NCBI GenBank assembly: GCA_011087645.1
Contig: JAALLF010000008.1
Span: forward strand, 62,001 to 126,000
Direction: 5' to 3'
Length of the DNA stretch: 64,000 nucleotides
Origin: Alphaproteobacteria bacterium
Lineage (GTDB): Bacteria; Pseudomonadota; Alphaproteobacteria; UBA6615
Below, in pieces: positions 58,364 to 64,000 of the stretch (the stretch's first letter is position 1; every line of letters begins with the position of its first letter). The position numbers and the translations under genes were made by a program. The notes beneath the pieces are model-generated. The model worked only from the letters and a program-made list of their open reading frames with translations. It was not told where the DNA came from and did no database searches.

Positions 58364-61339
58364 CGCTATGCGCGCTGGCGCAGCGCGGCGTTTCGCGTAA
58401 GCTTGGCCGAGCGCGACCTTACTGTAGTCCTGCGCACCACTGATGGATCGATCGGCCGCACCTTCAAATTCGGTGGCGGGCGGGTATCGTCTAGGGCAGG
58501 GGTCGACCCAGACGCCGATCTGGCGATTGTCTTCAAGACCGCGGAAATCGGCGCACGTCTGTTAATGCCGCCGATCGACCAACTCGAGCAGATCGAGGCG
58601 ATGAAGAACTTTCTGTTCCACCCCGAGGGCCCCGACGAAGACGCCGTGTGGTTCGCCCAGACGGTAATGGCGGCCTTGGGCGCCGGCTGGAAGATCGGCC
58701 GCGCGGCCGGCGACGGCACCACGCGCTTCTGCACTATGACCAATGGCGGGCCGCTCTTCGTTTATGTGCGCGACGGCAAGATCGTGCGCACCACGCCGAT
58801 CGTGTTCGGCGACGACGATGCGCAGCCTTTTACCATTAAGGCGCGCGGGAAAAGTTTCACCCCGCCGCGCAAGACTTCGCTGTCGCCCCATGGGATGAAC
58901 TGGAAGGCCATGGTCTACGCGCCCAACCGGCTGCTGACGCCCATGAAGCGGGTCGATTTCGACCCCAATGGCGAGCGCAATATCCAAAACCGCGGCATTT
59001 CCAGCTACGAGCCGATTGGCTGGGACGAAGCGCTCGACATCGTCGCCGGCGAAATCAAGCGCATGAAACGCGACTATGGCCAGGGCGCCATCGCGCAATC
59101 GAACGGCTCGCACCATACCTGGGGCAATATTGGCTATTACCTCAGTGCCAAGATGCGCTTCATGAACGCTATCGGCACCACCGAGGTGCACCATAACCCG
59201 GATAGTTGGGAGGGCTGGTATTGGGGCGCCGTGCACCATTGGGGCGGCTCATTGCGGGTCGGCGGCGGCGAACCCTTCGGCACCATCGAGGATTGTCTGG
59301 AAAACGCCGAGATGGTGGTCTTTTGGTCGAGCAATCCGGAGGCCACCAACGGCATCTATTCCGGCCTCGAGGGTTCGGTGCGCCGCCAGTGGCTGAAAGA
59401 CATCGGCATGGAGATGGTCCATATCGACCCCCATCTGAACGACACCGCGCAGTTCTTGGGCGGCAAATGGATCGCCCCGCGGCCGACCACCTCGCCGGCG
59501 CTGGCCTTGGCGATCGCCTATGTTTGGATCACCGAAGAGCTCTACGACAAAGGCTATGTGGAGAACCGCACTAACGGCTTCGAGGTGTGGCGCGACTATG
59601 TGCTGGGAACCGACGACGGCACGCCGAAGACACCGGAATGGCAGGAAGGTGAGACCGGCGTACCGGCCAAAGACGTGCGCGCACTGGCCCGTGCCTGGGG
59701 TACCAAGCGCACCTATCTGGCGGTCGGCGGCATGGGCAACACCTTCGGCGGCGCAGCGCGCAACCCGACCGGCAATCAGTGGACCCGCATGATGGTCTGC
59801 CTGATCGCCATGCAGGGGCTGGGCAAGCCCGGCGTCAATGTGGGCAACCTGCAGCTCGGCGTGCCCCATGATTTCGGCTTCTATTTCCCGGGCTACGCCG
59901 ATGGCGGTATCTCCGGCGATCTGACCCATACCGCGCTGGCGGTCAGCCTCTATCAGCGCATGCCGCAACTGGCGACCATTAACCCGTCGACCCAAATCAT
60001 TCCGCGCCTGAAATTGCCCGACGCCATCCTCGACGGTCATGCGGAAGGCGAGATTTGGGACGCGCGCACCATCGAAGGCCAATTCACCCGCGCGGTCTAT
60101 CCGGCGCCGGGCCATTCGCAGGTGCATATGCTCTACCGCTACGGCAACTCGATCCTAGGCACGCTCAGCGACGCCAACCGTTATGTAGAGATGTACCGCG
60201 CACCGAACCTCGAATTTGTCGTCAATCAGTCGATCTGGGACGAGGGCGATACCCAGTTCGCCGATATAATCTTGCCGGCTTGCACCCAGTTGGAGCGCTA
60301 CGATATCGGCGAGTGGGCCCATTCCGGCGGCTATGGCGCCCACTTTAATTCTCAAGTCAATCACCGGCTCGTCGCTTTCCAGGCCAAATGCATCGAGCCT
60401 TTGGGCGAATCCAAATCCGACTACGACATCTTCACCGCCATCGCCATGCGCTTGGGCCTGGGCAGTTACTTCACCGAGGGCATGCGCGACATCGACTGGG
60501 CGAAGCGCATGTTCGACGCCTCCGACCTGCCGACCAAAATTTCCTGGCGGAAATTCATCGAGAAGGGCTATTTCGTCGTCCCGCCGGAGCGTGAGGATTT
60601 GCGTCCCAAGACGGCATATCGATGGTTCGCCGATGGCCGTAAAAAGGACGTTCCCGAGGCGATGCCGCTGCCCGGAGATTACACCGAAGAATTTCTCGAG
60701 GGCCTGCAGACCCAGAGCGGCCGTATCGAGTTCGAGGCGGAAAGCCTCAAACGCTTCATGCCCGACGACCCTGAGCGGCCGCCGATTCCCAAATATATCC
60801 GTTCCTGGGAGGGGCCGAACGTCGCCGACCTGGCCAACCGTTATCCGTTGCAGCTGATCACCCCCCATGTGCGTTTCAGCTTCCACACACAGGGCGATGG
60901 TAAGGACAGCTATCTGAACGACGTGAAGGATCACCGCATTCTCATCGACGGATACTATTATTGGATCCTCCGCCTCAACCCCGACGACGCGGCGACGCGG
61001 GGCATCGCCGAGGGTGATCTGGTGAAAATCTACAACGACCGCGGCGCGGTGATATGCGCCGCCCAACTGACCGCCCGACTGCTGCGCGGCGTGGCCCATT
61101 CGTATGAATCTTCGGCCGTGTACGACCCGATGGGCGAACCCGGCCGTTCGGTCGACCGCGGCGGCTGCGTGAACCTGCTATCGCCGGCGCGCACGCAAAT
61201 CAAGAACGCCCATTCCATGGCCAACGGCCTGTCGATGGTCGAAATCGAGAAATGGGACGGCGGCATCGAATTCACCCGCGAGATTCCCTTGTCGACCGCC
61301 CAAGGCTTGATCGATCCGGTAGCGGGAGTGGGCGAATGA
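58322..61339 (+). CDS. Molybdopterin oxidoreductase, transhydroxylase-like catalytic subunit
   Basis: 1005 residues. From about residue 140 on it follows, by recalled sequence, the pyrogallol-phloroglucinol transhydroxylase large subunit of Pelobacter acidigallici (also resorcinol hydroxylase RhL): [89 protein letters not shown]. The expected active-site residues are present: H264 (SHHTWGN), D294, the molybdenum ligand S295, and Y525. As in that group there is no N-terminal Fe-S motif. Residues 1-130 are an extra domain absent from the transhydroxylase. No twin-arginine signal, so probably cytoplasmic. The small-subunit ATG overlaps its stop. The substrate is likely a phenolic compound, but unproven. 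Confidence 0.88.
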   Translation: MKFKLVLFGLALVFRYARWRSAAFRVSLAERDLTVVLRTTDGSIGRTFKFGGGRVSSRAGVDPDADLAIVFKTAEIGARLLMPPIDQLEQIEAMKNFLFHPEGPDEDAVWFAQTVMAALGAGWKIGRAAGDGTTRFCTMTNGGPLFVYVRDGKIVRTTPIVFGDDDAQPFTIKARGKSFTPPRKTSLSPHGMNWKAMVYAPNRLLTPMKRVDFDPNGERNIQNRGISSYEPIGWDEALDIVAGEIKRMKRDYGQGAIAQSNGSHHTWGNIGYYLSAKMRFMNAIGTTEVHHNPDSWEGWYWGAVHHWGGSLRVGGGEPFGTIEDCLENAEMVVFWSSNPEATNGIYSGLEGSVRRQWLKDIGMEMVHIDPHLNDTAQFLGGKWIAPRPTTSPALALAIAYVWITEELYDKGYVENRTNGFEVWRDYVLGTDDGTPKTPEWQEGETGVPAKDVRALARAWGTKRTYLAVGGMGNTFGGAARNPTGNQWTRMMVCLIAMQGLGKPGVNVGNLQLGVPHDFGFYFPGYADGGISGDLTHTALAVSLYQRMPQLATINPSTQIIPRLKLPDAILDGHAEGEIWDARTIEGQFTRAVYPAPGHSQVHMLYRYGNSILGTLSDANRYVEMYRAPNLEFVVNQSIWDEGDTQFADIILPACTQLERYDIGEWAHSGGYGAHFNSQVNHRLVAFQAKCIEPLGESKSDYDIFTAIAMRLGLGSYFTEGMRDIDWAKRMFDASDLPTKISWRKFIEKGYFVVPPEREDLRPKTAYRWFADGRKKDVPEAMPLPGDYTEEFLEGLQTQSGRIEFEAESLKRFMPDDPERPPIPKYIRSWEGPNVADLANRYPLQLITPHVRFSFHTQGDGKDSYLNDVKDHRILIDGYYYWILRLNPDDAATRGIAEGDLVKIYNDRGAVICAAQLTARLLRGVAHSYESSAVYDPMGEPGRSVDRGGCVNLLSPARTQIKNAHSMANGLSMVEIEKWDGGIEFTREIPLSTAQGLIDPVAGVGE

Positions 61340-62181
61340 AAAAATGGAACCTCATCGTCGACGTCGCCAATTGCACCAATTGCAATCTGTGTACGCTCGC
61401 CGTGCAAGACGAGCATGAAGGCAACGCCTTTGCCGGCTATGCTGAAGCGATGCCCAAACACGGGCACCGCTGGATTGAGATCGAGCGCCGCGAGCGGGGA
61501 ACCCCACCGGTCACCGATGTCGCCTATCTGCCGACTATGTGCCAGCATTGCGATAACGCGCCGTGCATCGCCGCGGCGCCCGACGCTATTACCAAGCGCG
61601 ACGACGGCATCGTGCTGATCGACCCGGTCAAGGCCAAGGGGCGCAAGGACATCGTCGATGCCTGTCCCTATGGCGCCATCTGGTGGAACGAAGAAAAGCA
61701 GGTGCCACAGCACTGGTTCTTCGACGCCCATTTGCTCGATACGGGGTGGCAGGAGCCGCGCTGCGTGACCGTATGCGCGACCAATGCCTTGAAAGCAGTA
61801 AAAGTGGAAGACACGGAAATGCAGCAGTTGATTGAGGAACAAGAGCTGGAACCGCTGCGCCCCGACCTCGAGACCCAGCCGCGGGTGCACTACAAGAATC
61901 TATGGCGCTACACCAAAGCCTTCATCGCCGGCAGCGTCTCGTCCGAGCGCGACGGTATCGTCGATTGTGTGCCTGGCGCCACCGTCACCTTGCGCGGGGA
62001 TGGCGAAACAATCGCCGAACAACAGACCGACCGGTTCGGCGATTTCAAGTTCGACCGGTTGGACCCCGACGGCAGCGCCTACGAGATGACAGTCACCGCC
62101 GAAGGGCATACCAGCGCCACGCTCAATGTGAGCCTCGACGAAACAACGAATGTTGGCGAGATCCGCCTAACGCCGGCCTAA
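61336..62181 (+). CDS. Transhydroxylase-like ferredoxin subunit
   Basis: 281 residues from the ATG at 61336, overlapping the large-subunit stop (ATGA). An N-terminal 4Fe-4S dicluster region (about 1-155) is followed by a helical stretch and a C-terminal Ig/transthyretin-like domain (about 200-281, [27 protein letters not shown]), the same layout as the transhydroxylase small subunit. Cysteines: 13, 16, 19; 69, 72, 77; 110; 143, 147. The fourth cysteine of the first motif is V23, and the CxxC of the later motif reads W127-F-F-D130. One cluster should therefore be missing. Electron-transfer partner of the subunit above. Confidence 0.9.
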   Translation: MKKWNLIVDVANCTNCNLCTLAVQDEHEGNAFAGYAEAMPKHGHRWIEIERRERGTPPVTDVAYLPTMCQHCDNAPCIAAAPDAITKRDDGIVLIDPVKAKGRKDIVDACPYGAIWWNEEKQVPQHWFFDAHLLDTGWQEPRCVTVCATNALKAVKVEDTEMQQLIEEQELEPLRPDLETQPRVHYKNLWRYTKAFIAGSVSSERDGIVDCVPGATVTLRGDGETIAEQQTDRFGDFKFDRLDPDGSAYEMTVTAEGHTSATLNVSLDETTNVGEIRLTPA

Positions 62182-62978
62182 CCGGACGCCTTCGCCTGCT
62201 GCCACAAAGCCTCCAGCTCGGCCAGGTCGGCGTCGTGGGGCTGGCGGTCTTCGGCAGCCAGGGCCGCCTCGACGCCGCGAAAACGGTGCTCGAATTTAGC
62301 GTTGGCGGCGCGTAGGGACGCTTCGGGGTCGACTTTCAGGTGGCGCAGCACGTTCACACATGAGAACAGCAAATCGCCGGCTTCGTCGCTCAACCGATCA
62401 GCCTCACCGCCGCCCTCGATCTCTGCTTTCAGTTCGTCCAATTCTTCGCTGACTTTCTCCAGAACCGGGGCGACGTCAGGCCAATCGAAACCAATGCGCG
62501 CGGCGCGCTTTTGTAATTTCTCCGCCCGCATCAGGGCCGGGAAGGCGGCCGGTACATCGTCCAACACGCTTGCCGAGCGGCCGTGCTGGGCGGCCTTGCC
62601 GGCCCGCTCGGCTGCTTTAATCGATTCCCAGGTCTCTTTGACCGCGCCCGCATCGCTCGCCCCATCATCACCGAACACATGGGGGTGACGGCGGATGAGT
62701 TTCTCGGTGACGGCCGCGGCCACATCGTCGAACACGAAATCGTCTTGCTCTTCCGCCATGCGCGAATGGAAAACAACCTGCAACAACAGGTCGCCGAGTT
62801 CCTCGCGCAACGCGCCCATGTCACGCCGGCTCACCGCGTCGGCCACTTCGTAGGCTTCTTCGATGGTGTAGGGGACGATGGTCTCGAAGGTTTGCTCGAC
62901 ATCCCACGGGCACCCCTCGGTGGGGTGGCGCAAACGAGCCATAACGTCGATCAGTTTATCGATGTTCGCGGTCGACAT
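62178..62978 (-). CDS. mazG: Nucleoside triphosphate pyrophosphohydrolase MazG
   Basis: House-cleaning NTP pyrophosphatase of 266 residues with two tandem all-alpha domains. The first has LRHPTEGCPWDVEQTFETIVPYTIEEAYEVADAV and the EExxE...ELGDLLLQVVFH metal motif. The second has WPDVAPVLEKVSEELDELKAEIEGGG and DEAGDLLFSCVNVLRHL. The stop overlaps that of the convergent ferredoxin gene. In related genomes mazG is near hfq-hflX. Confidence 0.95.
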   Translation of the reverse strand: MSTANIDKLIDVMARLRHPTEGCPWDVEQTFETIVPYTIEEAYEVADAVSRRDMGALREELGDLLLQVVFHSRMAEEQDDFVFDDVAAAVTEKLIRRHPHVFGDDGASDAGAVKETWESIKAAERAGKAAQHGRSASVLDDVPAAFPALMRAEKLQKRAARIGFDWPDVAPVLEKVSEELDELKAEIEGGGEADRLSDEAGDLLFSCVNVLRHLKVDPEASLRAANAKFEHRFRGVEAALAAEDRQPHDADLAELEALWQQAKASG

Positions 62979-63079
62979 AGGGAACGGTCCATCTGGGGAG
63001 TTAGACCGGCAGCGTAATCAAGGATGGGAGTCGAATAAAGCCGCGTTGATGAGTTGCGCGGATATGCAGGGGATAAGTT

Positions 63080-63517
63080 TTAAAAAACGATCATCCGCGC
63101 GGTTTTGTTGATTTCGACTGGAGCTAAACCGATGAGACCGCCGATCAGAAAGTTATGGTTATAATCGAGCGCGACGGTGACCCGGCCACCCGATTGATTG
63201 TTCGGCTGCCACGTCACATCCACATTGAGCGCTGTCGCCGGAACACCAACCGCCGACGTACGCACAAAAGTCTCTATTTCGGCAGCGGTTTTCGGGGTCG
63301 CGCTGGTGGCGCCATTCACCACCGCATAACGCGCGCCATCGGCGGCGGCGTTTTCTATCGTCGAAGAGGACCATAGCAGCATACTGATGTCGATCAGTCC
63401 GACTGTCATCAAGATCAAAACCGGCATGGCAAAACCGAATTCGATTGCCAATCCACCGCGGCGATCACCAGATATGCGCCGCCACTGATCGAGAATAGTT
63501 TTCCGACGTGTCATCAT
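63080..63517 (-). CDS. TadE-like pilus assembly protein
   Basis: 145 residues. The N-terminus RRGGLAIEFGFAMPVLILMTVGLIDISMLLWSSSTIENAAADGARYAVV is the TadE/TadG signature: a prepilin-like hydrophobic helix with a conserved glutamate, followed by a periplasmic beta region. Minor pseudopilin of a Flp/Tad pilus. It follows a second TadE-like gene by two bases on the same strand. Confidence 0.85.
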   Translation of the reverse strand: MMTRRKTILDQWRRISGDRRGGLAIEFGFAMPVLILMTVGLIDISMLLWSSSTIENAAADGARYAVVNGATSATPKTAAEIETFVRTSAVGVPATALNVDVTWQPNNQSGGRVTVALDYNHNFLIGGLIGLAPVEINKTARMIVF

Positions 63518-63519
63518 GG

Positions 63520-63951
63520 CTAGCGCAACCTCATGCTGCTATTAGCGGCCAGGGTGACCGAGTCCGGAACGCCCGGGAAACCAAACCATAAATCCACATC
63601 CTCGGTGACCGTGACTTCCACATAGAGCGGCGCGTACTCGCCGTCGCCGCAGGCCAGAGTACAAGCCTGCACAACACCGCTGGAACAACGGCAAGTCTGG
63701 GCGGCAGTGACCGTTAGCGAGCCGTCCGCGTCATCGGCGTCGAGCCGCACGGCATTGATTATGCCGCTAATGTCGCTGGCCGAACTAAGATCGTAAACGC
63801 CATATTGCGCACCAGCGCGGGCGGCGCTGGCGATCCGTACCTGCTCCAAACCCAAACGCCCAAATTCGACGGATCCCGTTATCAGGGCCGCAACCACCGG
63901 TATGAAGAACGCCAGTTCAATGCTAACCGCGCCGCCACGCGAATGGCGCAA
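63520..63951 (-). CDS. TadE-like pilus protein (start uncertain, near window edge)
   Basis: At least 143 residues. The N-terminus SRGGAVSIELAFFIPVVAALITGSVEFGRLGLEQVRIASAARAGAQYGVYD is a TadE-type prepilin helix. A short cysteine-rich loop (CRCSSGVVQACTLACGDG) lies in the middle of the mature part. The frame is open to the right edge (…YLTQRIAARAFALRHSRGG) and contains no ATG in the window, so the true start may be beyond 64000; a TTG at 63951 is the only start I can place. Forms a pair with the gene downstream. Confidence 0.8.
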   Translation of the reverse strand: MRHSRGGAVSIELAFFIPVVAALITGSVEFGRLGLEQVRIASAARAGAQYGVYDLSSASDISGIINAVRLDADDADGSLTVTAAQTCRCSSGVVQACTLACGDGEYAPLYVEVTVTEDVDLWFGFPGVPDSVTLAANSSMRLR

Positions 63952-64000
63952 CGCGAAAGCGCGCGCGGCGATCCGCTGAGTTAAATATCGACAAGCTTTG

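Overview
The window is GC-rich, densely coded chromosomal DNA from an alphaproteobacterium, most likely a Rhodospirillales-like, free-living aerobe. The lineage call rests on gene order and signatures: trpGDC-moaC-moeA-lexA; tpiA-secG-pyrG-kdsA-eno-ftsB leading to pdhA-pdhB-pdhC-lpd-lipA; pgpA and a fused ispDF beside dusB-ntrB-ntrC-ntrY-ntrX-trkA-dat-hfq-hflX; mazG; a lipoyl domain on the E1-beta subunit PdhB; and an alphaproteobacterial SOS box (GTTC-N7-GTTC) before lexA. No rRNA, tRNA, CRISPR array, transposase or prophage was seen.

Layout. 1-4.2 kb: 5' part of gltX, an SDR and comEC. 4.2-14.1 kb (mostly minus strand): lexA, moeA, moaC, trpC, trpD, trpG, then trpE and a PpiD-like foldase; a plus-strand polysaccharide-deacetylase-like gene splits trpE from trpGDC. 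14.3-19.8 kb: tpiA, secG, pyrG, kdsA, eno, ftsB. 19.9-30.3 kb is an accessory block between ftsB and pdhA, which are usually close: ridA, a truncated hydrolase, an AT-rich membrane protein, a sugar-phosphate isomerase-like gene, a GAF-cyclase/FIST signalling pair, and an SDR-SDR-hydrolase operon divergent from a CGNR regulator. It also holds a decayed partial copy of ftsB and a small family of palindromic elements. 30.6-37.5 kb: the pyruvate dehydrogenase genes, lipA and a Coq10/RatA-type START protein. 37.5-41.1 kb: a second accessory patch (PhyH-like dioxygenase, frameshifted relic, quinone reductase, SDR, VOC protein). 41.1-56 kb: cinA, pgpA, ispDF, dusB, the NtrBC and NtrYX two-component systems, trkA, a D-amino-acid transaminase-like gene, hfq, hflX and an inositol-phosphatase-like gene. 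56-62.2 kb: a beta-hydroxyacid dehydrogenase, a lipoprotein, a VOC protein and a two-subunit molybdenum enzyme. 62.2-64 kb: mazG and two TadE-like pilus genes.

The most unusual content is the molybdoenzyme at 58.3-62.2 kb. Both subunits match, by recalled sequence, the pyrogallol-phloroglucinol transhydroxylase/resorcinol hydroxylase branch of the DMSO-reductase superfamily, which is known from anaerobes that metabolise polyphenols. Here the catalytic subunit has an extra N-terminal domain of about 130 residues. The ferredoxin subunit lacks three of the four expected ligands of one [4Fe-4S] cluster. A decayed 98-bp copy of the start of the catalytic gene lies on the far side of the neighbouring VOC gene. 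The moaC and moeA genes in the same window supply part of the molybdenum-cofactor pathway.

All calls come from reading the sequence and from memory of protein families. No search or alignment program was run.
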